In this document: positions 1-11,413 of the stretch, one piece after another
Numbering within the stretch: position 1 is the first letter of the stretch
Layout: every line of letters starts with the position of its first letter
Source: Mastigias papua
Taxonomy: Eukaryota > Cnidaria > Scyphozoa > Rhizostomeae > Mastigiidae
Assembly: GCA_964019165.1 (NCBI GenBank)
Contig: OZ025273.1
Span: forward strand, 12,950,214 to 13,014,213
DNA length: 64,000 bases
Direction of reading: 5' to 3'
Translations under genes and position numbers: made by a program
Notes under the pieces: model-generated
The model's database searches: none
The model's input: only the letters and a program-made list of their open reading frames with translations
What the model was told of the DNA's origin: nothing

Positions 1-2113
1 GTGTAGCCATTAAATATCCCTATACTCAATGAAATAGAGTGATTTAACCATTTTGAGCGCTCAAAATACACTACATTACTGTACACTTACTAGCTATCCC
101 AAAAAAGTACAAGTGTCCCCCGAAAAGGAGCAAGGTGAAGATAGCAGATGTCCCCACAATATGTGAGTATGGACAGACGGAATACTCAGGTCAACGTGTG
201 TAATTCCATCGGCCTGGAAGTTTAGGCATTACATGTCTTCAAGAAGAATGAAGTAGAGTATCCTAAACACATGGAGAGCTTTTACGTATACACTACTGTG
301 TATTTATGAATTTCACTACTATGTGTGAGCGCCTACCTACAAGGAGTAAGTTATTCAACATGCCATGCACTAGATATAGATACAAGACAGTAGATATCAA
401 CACAACGAATGAGTATGTGTGGACAGGATGATACCGTTAACGTGTATACATACATCGGAAGCTTCCATATAGAATGGATACTGAAATAGTTTCTTAACTA
501 CAGCTATAGCTAAAACAAGCAGATTACTCTAATGTTAACTTTTTCACAAAGTACAAGAATCTCTCAAAAAACAAGAAGGGTAGTCCCAATGAAGTCCACT
601 TGCTATAAAGTGAAGATAGAAGGTGTAAACGCAATGAGCAAGTATATTTCCACAGAATACTAAGGATAACGCGTGGAAATCTATCGCCATGGTAGCATAG
701 TAACAGCATTTCTAGAGGAGTAATAACTTAGAGTTTTTTAACAATATCAAGCAGCTTTAAGTACATACAACAGTACAAGTGATCAAGGGTATGTCCCCAC
801 AAAGTGCGAGTGTATCCCTACCAAAGGTAAGGTATATGACATGACGTAAATCAGGTGTAAACTAACCATAGCAGATGCCCCAAAAAGAGTGAGTATGCAT
901 CGAAAAAAACTCAAGTTACTTAATGTGAAACTTTCGAGATGGTGCCATACGCATTATATGTCTCGAGAACGAGTGAATTAGAGTTTCTTAACAATATTAC
1001 TCACTTTAAGTACAGACTAGGGTATAAGTACCGATTGTCCCACAAAGTGTGAGCGTCTCCCTAGAACGGGTAACCTATTTCACATGACATCGATTAGCTA
1101 TAAACAACAGATTGCAGATATCAAGCAGCCAGTAAGTACATATGGACAGAAGACTCAAATTAATATCTGTGTGAATCCATTGAGGCGGTCTCATTTGTAT
1201 TATATGTCTGTAATATGAATAAATTAGAGGTTTTTCACCATATCAAACATTTTTAAGTACAGAATGCGATATCAGTATTGAATTTTCCCACCAAGTCTAG
1301 TGTGTCCCTTAAGGGGTAGGGTTTTTTACATGGCGTCCATTGGTTATAAGGGAAGGACTCCAGACTCCAGATGTCACAAAGTGCGAGTGTCTCCCTTCAA
1401 GTTCTAGGGTAGGGTATTTGACATGACGTCCAGTAGGTATAAGGAAAGGATTGCAGATGTCCCTACTGCCAGTGAGTATGTATCCACGGAATACTTATGT
1501 TAACATATGACAGATTCGATCGAGATGGTGTCATATTCGGCATATGTCTACAGTATAAAAGAATTCGAGTTTCATAACATTAATAAGCAATTGTAAGTAT
1601 AGACTACACCATAAGTACTGAACGTCCTCACAATGTGTGAGTGTCTCCCATCAAGGGGTAGGGTAGGGTATTTGATGAGACGTCCATTAGGTATTAGGGA
1701 AGGACTTCAGATGTCCCTACTGCCAGTGAGTATGTATGGAGAATACTCATGTTAATATTTGTGAGAATCCATTGAGATGGCGTAACTTGTATTACATGTC
1801 TGTAATATGAATAAATTAGAGGTTCTTCACGATATCAAGCATTTTTAAGTACAGAATACGATATCACTATTGAATGTTCCCACCAAGTGTGCGTGCTTCC
1901 CTTTAAGTAGTAGGGTATTTGATATGACGTCCAATAGTTATAAGGGAAGGACTCAACATGTCCCTACTGCCAGTGAGTATGTATGGACAGAGTATTTAAG
2001 TCAATATTTGACAGATTCGATCGAGATGGTATAATATTCGGCTTATCTCTCTAGTATAAATGAATTCAAGCTTAATGGCATTATTAAGCAGTTTTAAGTA
2101 CACATTATGATGT
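1..2113. repeat. Tandem satellite array, diverged ~250-bp units
   Basis: About eight diverged head-to-tail copies. Each contains the block GAGTATGTATGGACAGA, then a stretch ending ATATGTCT near a TATGAAT motif, then TTAAGTACA, then TGTCCC...AAGTGTGAGTGTC, then AGGGTATTTGACATGACGTC. The ATATGTCT anchor recurs near 231, 952, 1203, 1537, 1795 and 2043, so the period is about 250 bp with longer units of about 330 bp. The array is cut by the left edge of the window. No coding sequence is supported inside it. Confidence 0.75.
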
Positions 2114-2122
2114 AAGTACTGA

Positions 2123-2254
<132 letters not shown>

Positions 2255-2282
2255 TTTTTATAGGGCAGATATAAATCTGTAT

Positions 2283-3440
2283 TTAGTGCAAATATAACAT
2301 AAAAGAAGTCCACAAACTTATGGTTAGCAGAGTCGGCGATTTTAAATCCACAATCTCTACACTTTTTGACGAATTTTTTATTACTCTCTCAAATTGAGGT
2401 CCTTGGTAAGCTTTCCAATACTCCAATTCATCATCTCTGTACAACCCAATACTATCGATATCAACATATTTCCCTAAAAGATTCAACATATAAACACCTT
2501 CTAATATCAACATTCTGATATCAAAGTATCCCATTGGTATATCAACTTCCTCGTTACCATCCTTCTTTATCGAAGGAGATGCGTCATAGAACAGGAATGC
2601 TATCTTGGCTGCATAATTTATTGATTGCCTCATCGGATATTGTTGTATATTTCTTAGCAAATGAAATGGCATTCTCGAACAGGTTAGTGACTATAGATGG
2701 ATAACAGCTTTCTATTTCAAATGTAATGAATGTGCAGTTCTTTTTTATCATTGATATTACTAAACCTGTTGACAACTTTTTTCGCAGTTAATCATTCATG
2801 CAATTGTGTAGTGGATTTGATATTCTTATTCATATTGTCTAATATATTGTTGCCAAGCTTTCCAAGTTCTGACTTTGAAGGGCTGATTAACCTGGGTGAT
2901 GTGATACGTGGAAAGCTTTCTTTACGATATTTTATTGTACTGTATTAAGCTTGCTTTTCATTTAAACTTTTTATTCTGTCATCAATGAGATATTTTTCTG
3001 CGACTTTCTTGGTTTCAATATTGACTAGGCTGACTCTTTACTGGTTGAACTTTTTGTAGGCTTTTGTTATATTCTCTTATAGTGCTTTCGTATATTCTAT
3101 GGGCCAGGCTTTATGCACATATCTAGATTTATCATTTGAACATAAATTTTCTTGCTTTCTGTAATTGTTGCAATATCTATCTTCATCATAAATTTGGAAT
3201 TCATTTTAAACTCTCTCAAATCGAATATTATGAATCAATCCCACCATATCACTCTCAAAATCATTCAATTCTTCTATACTAAATGGGAAATTTCTGGTTC
3301 TGAAGCCAAATGTTTCTTTATTTGTTGACTTTAATTTCCCTATAAATTGGAGCGCGTTCAATCGTATACGGTTAATTAAACCTTCGATTTGGACATAAGG
3401 TAAATTCCATATTCGTTGTGGCTTTTAATGGCATTTCCGT
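2283..3440 (-). pseudogene. Reverse-transcriptase fragment with YRDD motif (retroelement pseudogene)
   Basis: Read on the minus strand through several frameshifts and stops, this stretch gives successive reverse-transcriptase blocks. They are FPFSIEELNDFESDMVGLI (N-terminal), EKYLIDDRI, INPSKSELGKL, TFITFEIESCYPSI (first catalytic Asp replaced by Glu), ISFAKKYTTISDEAI, then MGYFDIRMLILEGVYMLN and IGLYRDDELEYWKAYQGP. YRDD fits the catalytic YxDD box. I recall this order from a reverse-transcriptase family common in cnidarians (typically GLYRDDGLA), and I do not know its formal class. The best open piece is 2283-2672 (129 codons). The C-terminal part is lost at the TG microsatellite. The frames are broken, so it is inactive. 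Confidence 0.65.
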
Positions 3441-4185
3441 CTTCAAATATATAACGCCAAACTTTTCCATAACGTAGGTAGTCAATATAGAGTGAAAAAC
3501 AAGAACTGGAGCTTAATAAGCAAGATAAAAGCTTTCAACTATCATGTCGGTCCATTACATTGTCGAGCACTATAATCTGGTAGAAAATGCATTCGAATTT
3601 ATCGATTGTTGCCTAAAAATATACAAATATATATACTCAGAGGCAAATGCATCCTGGAATGTTCTGCATGATCAAATCGCTCGAACTATTCCATTCAAAA
3701 TGATCCCATAATACTTTCAGAGCGAAATGTTTTAATTATTACTCGTAAAATCAAGAAAACATACATTAAACAAAACTGTGTTGCTAAATTATTTATAGTT
3801 ATTCCGTAATGTACTAGAGACGTTGAAGATCATGACCTTCCAAGTTTATGTCAGCTTTTTATTAACAAAAACAGCAAATTTTCTCATTGTTTATAAGTAT
3901 CAAGAAATTATTCGAAGCTTTTGTTGCTTTCAAATGTATCTTCTCTATTTCCTTCGCATCATATTAGTGGTCGATGCTCTAATCCCTTATATCTACATAA
4001 CAGCCCCAACAAATTGGGGTAATATAGCCTCACTTTGCTGTGGACCAATCAGCATATTCGTTTATATCGTATTATTAAGCAATAAGGTGCTTCCATTTTC
4101 TACATCTTTCACTATGGCGCCATTCTAAAGCAAAGGCAATGTGAAGAAATCAATACTTACAAGTCCTGTCCCGAAAAAACTACGT
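3441..4185. other. AT-rich stretch without a supported gene
   Basis: A hydrophobic 101-codon plus-strand frame (3823-4128) is present. It has no recognisable domain and its composition looks like AT-rich noise. No splice-framed exon was recognised. Confidence 0.4.
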
Positions 4186-4189
4186 TCAT

Positions 4190-4400
4190 TTACAGAGGTG
4201 AGCTTTAAACTGGAAGCTCGTATGTACATTTTTCATTGATATCCCGGAGCCATAAGCTGGCAAACGAATGGTTTCCAAGATATTCGAGATCTGGAGAGGC
4301 GTCCACTGCTTAATTTATATGGAAGAGGTCCGTCCTGAGCCACTCTTAACTGTTAAAACGACAACAACGTATCAGCAAGGGGGGGGGATGCTATTAGCCA
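4190..4400 (+). repeat. Dispersed repeat, copy 1
   Basis: Resembles 53235-53430. Both run CATTTACAGAG, then ...AAGCTGG.AAA.GAATG.TTT, then CAAGATATT, then CCT GAGCCAC/GAACCACCCTTAA and GTTAAA.C.ACAA. The copies are diverged and have no visible coding content, so this is probably an old non-autonomous element. Confidence 0.45.
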
Positions 4401-4689
4401 ATCAGTTCATTTGTTTACATCCTCATTTGCCAATCAAAACGCGTAAAAGACAATAGAAAGTGAAGAGAAAATCAATTTGATCAGATTCAGAAACAAAGAT
4501 GGAGTCATTCCCTTTTCGAAATATTACTGCAAACTGCAGATATGAGGTCCTAAAGTTAAAGCAATTTCCCCAGTGTCTTCGGCATATGCTCTCCTTTGAA
4601 AGAACTGTTGAGTTGGACCTCCCAAGCAAATTTCACGTATACTAACTTCAATTTGCAGACTTATTCCTACAATATTTCTTCTTTCAAGT

Positions 4690-5240
4690 TCTATTTTATG
4701 TTACCCTCTTTATGTTGCTAGTAGAGTTGCATTATAGGCTTGTCCTCTCCTTCTCAGCTACTGACTATATACAAATCTCAGATTCTTCCTTCTCTGGAGT
4801 ACTGCTCCCATGTTTGGGGTGGTACCCCTAAATCTTCTCTACATCTTCTTGAAAAAGTCCAGTTCAAAGTTATCTGTCTCATCAATAATCCAAACCTCGC
4901 AAAATCTCTCCAATCTCTCTCGTCGTCTGGTTACAGATCTGCCCGTTTTCTATCGATTTTTTCATGCGTATTACTCACTGGAAATCAATACTATTATTCC
5001 TGACCCCCTGAGGCATATTTGACCCACTAGAAGCTCTACTCAATCACACCCTTTCCAAGTAATGCTATCTAATCCATGAACTCTTTCCCACAAATTTTCT
5101 TTCATTCCAATTGCTTGTCAACTTTGGACCATCTTACCTTCCACTTCCTTCCTTGTATCCTAGAACTTATCTTGCTTCAAATCCAACATCGAAAAACTTG
5201 ACCTTATCCCCCTATCTACTTAACTTCCTTTCTCTCTCTC
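4690..5240 (+). pseudogene. Jockey-like LINE, C-terminal fragment of the reverse transcriptase protein
   Basis: The frame at 4740-5003 includes YKSQILPSLEYCSHVWGG and LHLLEKVQFKVICLINNPNL. This is the thumb/C-terminal stretch of jockey/CR1-type LINE proteins (family pattern L-Y-x-x-x-L-P-x-L-E-Y-x-S-x-V-W). It continues in another frame as DLPVFYRFFHAYYS...IIPDPLRHI and then TRSSTQSHPFQV, also typical of these elements. There are at least two frameshifts and no polymerase core, so it is a 5'-truncated dead copy. Confidence 0.7.
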
Positions 5241-5289
5241 TTCCTTTGTCAGGAATTTGCCATAGGCTCTATGGCATTTCACTGGCACT

Positions 5290-5640
5290 ACGCACACAAA
5301 TAAAAAGAAAAGTTTCACGTGTTTCTTGCGAAAAGAACCCTACTGTCTGGCCAAAGGGCAAAGTGAATTACTGTTTGTACACTCTGAATTGATAAATGGA
5401 GAACTGGATACTGAAATAAAGGATAAAGGCAAGATTGAGGTGAAGCAACTACAAGAGTTTCAGGTGTTTCTGGTAAAAAGAACTCTAGTTTCAGGTCATA
5501 GGGCATAGCGTATTAGTATTGGTACACACTGCATTGCCAAAAGGAACAGAAACAAGAATTGGAAAGAAGTTTAGCTACAACAAACATGAGAATGCCTAGA
5601 TGAGCAATCAAGGTAACAGAGATGCCTGTACAGATCCAGC
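5290..5640 (+). pseudogene. RTE-like LINE 3' fragment, decayed copy 1
   Basis: The text can be read, with many frame changes, as NGELDTEIKDK..., then FQVFLVKRTLVSG, then TLHCxAKRNRN. This parallels the RT connection region of LINEs that normally reads like 'NGELDTEINHRI..GW..W..VSGVLCDKR...LYGTETW'. Two more copies follow at 6240-6560 and 6600-6900, sharing AAAGGGCAAAGTGCATTA and GGAACAGAAACAAGA. No intact frame remains. Confidence 0.45.
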
Positions 5641-5783
5641 AGGAATGTCTACTATGATATGGTGAAGAAAGCAAAGGAAGGCTAGGGTGCAAGGAAATTT
5701 ATTGAAAAGAGTTATAGGAACGTGAATTTGTGGGTCCTATAGACTGCAATGCTCGTTCAGTGACATCCTTCGTTGATCCAAGT

Positions 5784-6161
5784 TGTTGCGAGTATCAGAT
5801 TTAACGTGCTGAGAACACGGAGGCAGAGAGAGGAGACGTTGATGTTGACGGTACTCTGACTCTACTCTGACTGAACTTTACATTACAAATAACAGTGATA
5901 TATACATAAACATTGAACAACCCGAAATAAACATGAGTTACGTACAGGAAGGGTTAGGTGGTTGTTAGTTGTTTGTTGAATGGGATCGTGTGGCGGTGAT
6001 TGCATTGAGAACAATAGAATAGGAATGACCAGGTGTGTGATGACAGGAGTGACGTATGGTCATGTCCCAGGTGTTTGGTGTTGTGAATGAGAATGAATGA
6101 AAAGAAGAAAATCGGCATTGACTGAGAAATGGCCTATGCTACAATGTTTACGTTCACTACA
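5784..6161 (-). mobile_element. Solo LTR, Ty3-like, copy 1
   Basis: On the minus strand it begins TGTAGTGAACGTAAAC and ends ...CACGTTAAATCTGATACTCGCAACA. It contains the block CTCTCTGCCTCCGTG...CAGCACGTTAA. The same landmarks, in the same order and with nearly the same length (378 versus 363 bp), occur at 36029-36391, where a polypurine-like tract precedes the TG start. No polypurine tract or coding sequence adjoins this copy, so it looks like a solo LTR or a detached end. No clear target-site duplication was found. Confidence 0.5.
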
Positions 6162-6179
6162 GAGTCATATCTAAAAAGC

Positions 6180-6920
6180 TAAGGCTTGACACTGGTACAC
6201 TCCGAGGATTTTTCTTTGCAGGTTGTAGGTCATACAATCTGCAGGCAAACATGAGCATGATTCTAATGACTGAAAAATATTGAATGGACCTGGCATGACA
6301 GTCTCAGAAAATGGAGGAATGGTTACTGACATAAATCACAAGATGCAAACTGGCTGAAGAAATTCGACCAACTTGAAGTGTTCCTAAGTCTCAGGTCAAA
6401 CGGCAAAGGGCAATAAGTATTAACAAGGTCTGCACTATTAAATGAGACAGACACAGGCATAGAAAAGGAAGTGAGGTACAGAAACAATCTCAATGCTTAG
6501 AAGGACAATCAAGGTAATCTGAAAAGTAATGGCTACGATGATTAACAATGAAGGCGGAGAAAAGATTAAGGTGTAGGAAAGCCCGTGCAGAGTCATCACC
6601 TGAAATACCTAGGCTTGACAGTTTCAGACAAGGGATGAGGGAATGCTGAAATAAAGCACAAAATGCAAGCCGGATGAGGAAATTGGAAGAGTTTCATGTG
6701 TTTGTATGTGAAAAGAAACTTAGCTTTAGGCCAAAGGGCAAAGTGCATTAGGTATTGGTATAGATCTGTATTGCTAGATGGAACAGAAACAAGACATGTA
6801 AAGAAAGTCGGCTGTAGCGGAAATAAGAATGCTTAAGACACAAACAAAGTAACAAGACGTATATAAATAGATTGATATGGAATGGCTACAATGATATAGC
6901 CATGTATTGATTGAAAAGCT
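6180..6920 (+). pseudogene. RTE-like LINE 3' fragments, decayed copies 2 and 3
   Basis: Two further decayed versions of the 5.3-kb fragment. Copy 2 (about 6240-6560) gives GMTVSENGGMVTDINHKMQTG across frame changes. Copy 3 (about 6600-6900) gives LGLTVSDKG...GNAEIKHKMQAG, then NWKSFMCLYVKRNLALG and a GTET-like remnant. The pattern matches the 'YLG.TIS..G....EI..RI..GW..W' region of LINE reverse transcriptases. Both are full of stops. The Ty3-like solo LTR sits between copies 1 and 2. Confidence 0.5.
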
Positions 6921-7862
6921 AACAAGGATATTGACATTCAAAGTAGGGGTCATTTACTCGTTCAGTAAGGTTTTTGGGGGAGGGGATGCCTTGAATTGTT
7001 AAGAAACTTTGCGGAAAAAAAGAAGGGGGGTGGGGGCTACACTGCACCGTCATGTAACGCAAGAGAGCTTTCAGAAAAGTCATTTTCTTCAACAAACCAG
7101 AGTCGGGCTTATATGATGAAGTTGATGCTGACAGTCTTGAAATGCCTGGTCGGCCAGTAGATATACGCGGTACCCATGCTGTGGACAGACTAGAGCCACT
7201 GTGGACTAAATATATTCATTACGTAGCATGCTTTAGTGTAGAGCCAAAGTATAGACTGTGTCAAAATGAAATACCATGGGATCTCATCATTAAGAACCTC
7301 TGTGTTGGAAGTCACGCTCCGCTGTTCCTTACTGAGACATGAAAGAACTAGACTGGAGAGTTTCTTATATTTCAGTTGAGAAAGTATATCATAGGCATAA
7401 GAAACATCAAGGTGTAGGTGCAACAAAATTAATAAAATGCAAAACCAATTACGGATTCAGAGCCTGAGCTAGAGGATTTAATGGCTGGCAAAATATACAC
7501 ACATCTCTTCCTTTCGGACTCCATGTACCTAATGTACCTCTTTTCCTCTGACCACAAAACTGACAGTAGAATTCGCATGCTCACGAGACCAACAAAGTAA
7601 GTAACACCATGAGTTTCAGTGGGGAATGGGTAACTCGATTTGCTACATATCGGTGGGAGGGGGTGTAGGTTCGTATTACGGTGCGTTACAGAAGAGGGGG
7701 AGGGTCTCCAAAACGGCAAAATTGGTGATACATAACGGGTGAATGACCACGTAAATGGTACATAAGGGAGAGGAAGACCATTTTATAGTGAATTACAAAT
7801 GATAACATATTGAACATTGCATTTCCAAGCCAGCTTCTCTATCTGCCATTCATTTTGAAATT
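6921..7862. other. Stretch without a supported gene
   Basis: Two small frames (7142-7342 plus, 7429-7719 minus) show no domain, splice frame or codon pattern that I can support. Purine-rich runs (GGGGGAGGGG and similar) occur near 6975, 7020 and 7660. Confidence 0.4.
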
Positions 7863-8159
7863 ATGTTGAGAAGCCATTTACAGGTCCGTCGAGAGCCAGG
7901 TCAGGCCTCGGGACAACAAATACCACGGCGCCTGGTGGGTCTCAAAATCTTTAATGCTAGGATTAGCGACAATTACCTAGCGCCCTTTCCGGCCTTGGGG
8001 TCCCGTGAATTTATCCGGGTTACCCTCCCCATTCGACGGAGTGGTATTGTGAATCGCACTACATTAGGAGTCTTGAGTCTTACTTCGAACCCTTCGGGGG
8101 GTAATTCTAACCAGTCGTATGGGGCATATCTTCATATCTCTGAACTGCATCTTAGGTAA
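7863..8159 (+). other. GC-rich island with a 98-codon open frame, unidentified
   Basis: This 300-bp patch is clearly richer in G+C than its surroundings and stays open for 98 codons, starting MLRSHLQVRREPGQASGQ. I recognise no domain. Possible explanations are an old transposon piece, a fragment of a conserved gene, or an insertion from elsewhere. The frame has no clear splice sites at its edges. I list it for its unusual composition and do not claim it as a gene. Confidence 0.25.
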
Positions 8160-8290
8160 GGTTTCTTATAGCTTATGTTGGACCAGAAAACTTAGACTCT
8201 AAGTGATAGCAAATGAAAAAAGAACATAAAAGATATAAAAGGCGATAACAGTACGAAAGGACAGTGCACGTGGAGATGTTCTGAACAATA

Positions 8291-8855
8291 TACGTTTTTT
8301 TTATAAGAAACCAGTTTATAAGCAACCTAGTACTAGACACGCAAAAAATTAAGAAACTTTTAGAACTACAACGAAAGAGCTAAGAAACTTTAGAAATTTC
8401 TGTGCTATTTCAAAATGTGGGGTTTGTGAAATATATTTCCTCCACAGATGTAACAAGTGTCAACTAAAAGATGTGAGAAAGATCCTTTGGTTGAGAGGAA
8501 GATATGCCCATTTTTGCGACAAATGGCACATTGGAGCCATTACCTAGTTCAACGCAAAACTGAACCAATAAAGTACTTTTTTCGAGGACCAAAGTGAAGA
8601 TTATATAAAGTTTACTGAAATTAACGGTGTGGACATGAGGTTGATTTAGATTTAGAGCCGCACTAACGTCTTTTGTTTGCTATCATGCTAATAGTTTACT
8701 ATATCCACGTGCTTTATATCGTTTTCAATGCAATCTTTGTTCATTAAATTAAGAAACTTTTAAGAAACTTTTAGAACTAAAATGTGGCCAAACATTAAGA
8801 AACTTTTAGTATTAGGCCTTGAGCTAGGTTTCTTATAAAAAAAAAACGTGTACAC
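8291..8855. mobile_element. TIR element (MITE) with internal TAAGAAACTTTT repeats
   Basis: The left end TACGTTTTTTTTATAAGAAAC is matched by the inverted right end GTTTCTTATAAAAA...ACGTGTA. Inside, TTAAGAAACTTTTAGAACTA recurs at least four times. A relative with the same ends lies at 44988-45334, and partial ends occur near 24930, 25210, 32790 and 62040. It has no ORF, so it is non-autonomous. Confidence 0.65.
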
Positions 8856-8931
8856 AAAGCATTTCCTTTTACATAAAAGGGATCTCGTATAGTTATTCTG
8901 ATTAAACATCCTACTTGCGGCACTTACAACA

Positions 8932-11085
8932 GGCCGATCGACCTAAAGTTTACAGTAAGTTTCCGCTCAGTTTACGGTAAGTTTCGTGTAAGGTCTAACT
9001 TTCCCTAGTTCAGTTTCAGCTTGTTCACGATGACATCGCTGTACTCGTCTGAATATCGATAGTGATGGCAGCAAGGACTAGAATTATATCTTCTCTTACA
9101 AAGAATAGACGGTCTTCAAATGTTTTCCAGCGACGCGTGTCATTGTCTGAGCCAAAGATCAAATCCTACACCCTATGGGCCAGTACTTCTGTAGTAGAAT
9201 ATCTATAAGGAAATTAATTAATTTTTCTATATGATGAGAGAATACCGGTACAAGATGTCGAAATATTTTTGTCCAGGTTTCTGACATCATGTAATATGAA
9301 AACATTAGCCTAGGACACAGCCCCTTTGCAGAAATTTATCTCATCTGAAATACTGAACTTCGTTATTAGGAAAAGTATTTGAGCAGAAGTGGACTTGACA
9401 TGCTTTTGATGTTCATTAGAGATTAGTTGCACAGGATTACGACACAATTTTTTCTAGAGTTTTCTGTCATTAGTTTATATGCAAGCAGCAACTTTGAACA
9501 TTGCCAATTTTATGGGAAGTGCACCTTCTGTTCAGATACAAAAGTCCTTTGGACAGGTAAGTATGAAAGAATGTTGCTCATAATGAAATCAATCGTTGTA
9601 GGATTGCAAACAACCTGTTACTACAATCTTGGACAAAAATTATGAGACAAACTGAAGTTTTCCTACAGATTGGCAATGCTTTCATATTTTCCCTCCCCCC
9701 TAACACAATGTTAACCAAATGATATAGAGTGTTTTCCCTACCATTCAACATTGATCCGAAAGGGGGAAGGGTGTAGCGTAATGGTGTTCTATGTACTAGT
9801 ATATTTTATATTGTATCATGTTCCTTTAGCCGTCATGTTGCGTGTGCCAATCTTATGTTCATGTGGAGGTCTGTTGTGAGTAGTAAACACCCTTTCCGGG
9901 CAATGTACTGTACCTGTCAATGTATCTGTCATTTGTCATGTACTGTGTTATTATTATGTACTCTGTGCGCAATGATTTAGTCTTAGTCTTTGGGTTGAAT
10001 AACAAGTAAATACAACAAGAATTGTTGTTTCTGAGTTTGAAGCCTACATTAGGCCTAGGCTTGAGGCCTAGGCCTAAGATCGCCTCCGAGTATGCCAGAG
10101 AGGACCATCTCGTGTTATTATACACGCTACAAGGGGGTTAACTAGTGTTGTATCAAGCTGTAGTGAAGGAATTTGTAGTTCTGCCTAACGTTGGGTTGGT
10201 CGTCTCATTATATTTTGTCCAAGAGTGTATCTGCCTTGGTGGAGGGGGAGGTAGTAGAGGAAGAGTGACGAATTATATATTCTCGAACAGTCATTGTCCA
10301 AGGAGACACTGAACTAAGGAACCATTCAAAAAGAAGTACGTACACTCGGAAGGGGGAGGGGTAAAAAAATGTAGAAAAGGGTTAGAGGGGAGGTGGTCGC
10401 TACAAAGAACATACGTATTCCCGTGTAAGTCTCATACGCTTATTACTTGCAAAGCATCCTAAATAAGTAAAACTATCTTTTATAATAATTATACACGAAA
10501 GATTGTTCAAATCATGAAGAACTTTAATTTTAGATTTTAGATTGATCTCCTATGCGTTGGATTCTGCGAACTTTGGAAATAGTAAGATAAACAGTCGATT
10601 CAAATATGTAGAATATGGGGAAGTGCAAGTCGTTTGAGATACAAAACTCCTTCCTTTGCTTTAGTAACTTTTGAGCGCAAGTGAAGGGAATTGAGATAAT
10701 TTTTATGATAACTTCAGAATGCTTTTCTAAACATTTTAACTACTTTATCTTCTTGTTAGCTTGTTGTGTTCATTTGTAAGTAAACAGCTTTCCTGCATGC
10801 CGTGTATTGCAGACCAAAGCCGAATTTTCTGTTTACGAACCGTCACGCGTCGCTGAAAATAGGCCATTTTTACAATAGGTAATATTGAAAGAATGTCTGT
10901 CCAAGCCGTTGGAAATCCGCGTATTCTGAGAAAATGTAATTCCAGTTCCTACTACCACCACTATTGATCTACAGTCGAATACAGCGATGAACAAGATGAA
11001 ATAGAACTAGTGAAATGTAGATCTTTACCTGAAACTTAACGTAAACTGAGTGGAAACTTATCTTAAAACTTGAGGTCAATCGGCC
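8932..11085. mobile_element. Non-autonomous DNA transposon with ~200-250-bp terminal inverted repeats
   Basis: The left end starts GGCCGATCGACC, then AGTTTACAGTAAGTTTCCGC and TCAGTTTACGGTAAGTTT. It continues through CAGCTTGTTCACGATGACATCGCTG to CAGCGACGCGTG near 9140. The right end is the inverse: CACGCGTCGCTGAAAATAGG near 10845, then GCGATGAACAAGATGAAATAG, then TAAACTGAGTGGAAACTT and GGTCAATCGGCC at 11085. A third, solitary end of the same family lies at 17810-18060. The interior has no credible transposase. A frame at 9859-10125 lies in an LTR-like patch (start TGTTGTGAGTAGTAAACACC) that may be a nested insertion. No target-site duplication was identified. Confidence 0.6.
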
Positions 11086-11327
11086 TTGCAGAAGACTAAT
11101 GCAAACGGGCCTAAAGCACAAACTATCAAAGAAAATGCACAAGATTACGTAGGCATCTCATATGTGTAATAAACCTCTGCAGTAACTATCTTCTTTTAGC
11201 TTGACTGGAAACAAAACTACGTAAACACTATCTCTACAAAACACAGCTGCACTCACACGAAGAGGAACCGTTAAAGTGCCGATAATCAGAAAACTAAAGA
11301 ATAACGGAAATTACGACGAAATCTTAC

Positions 11328-11413
11328 TGATTCCATGAATCCTCTTGTTTAATGACTGAACCATTTGAAACACCATAAAAAACTGCACGGGCAATCATAG
11401 CAGACGAAACCAT
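11328..11413 (-). CDS. First coding exon of a second STRA6-like gene (paralogue, rest off-window)
   Basis: On the minus strand an ATG at 11413-11411 opens 28 codons, MVSSAMIARAVFYGVSNGSV followed by IKQEDSWN, then CA and a GTAAGAT donor. Exon 1 of the STRA6-like gene at 63561-63649 reads MMVSSAMIAHTAVYGVSNDS and NIKQMDSWN, ends in the same phase (CA|GTAAGAC), and shares DNA on both sides (ACTGATTCCATGA, GGGCAATCATAGCAGA, AGCTGCACTCAC). I infer a tandem gene duplication. The remaining exons should lie at lower coordinates, and I found none in 1-11327, so intron 1 probably exceeds the window. It could also be a lone duplicated exon. Confidence 0.6.
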
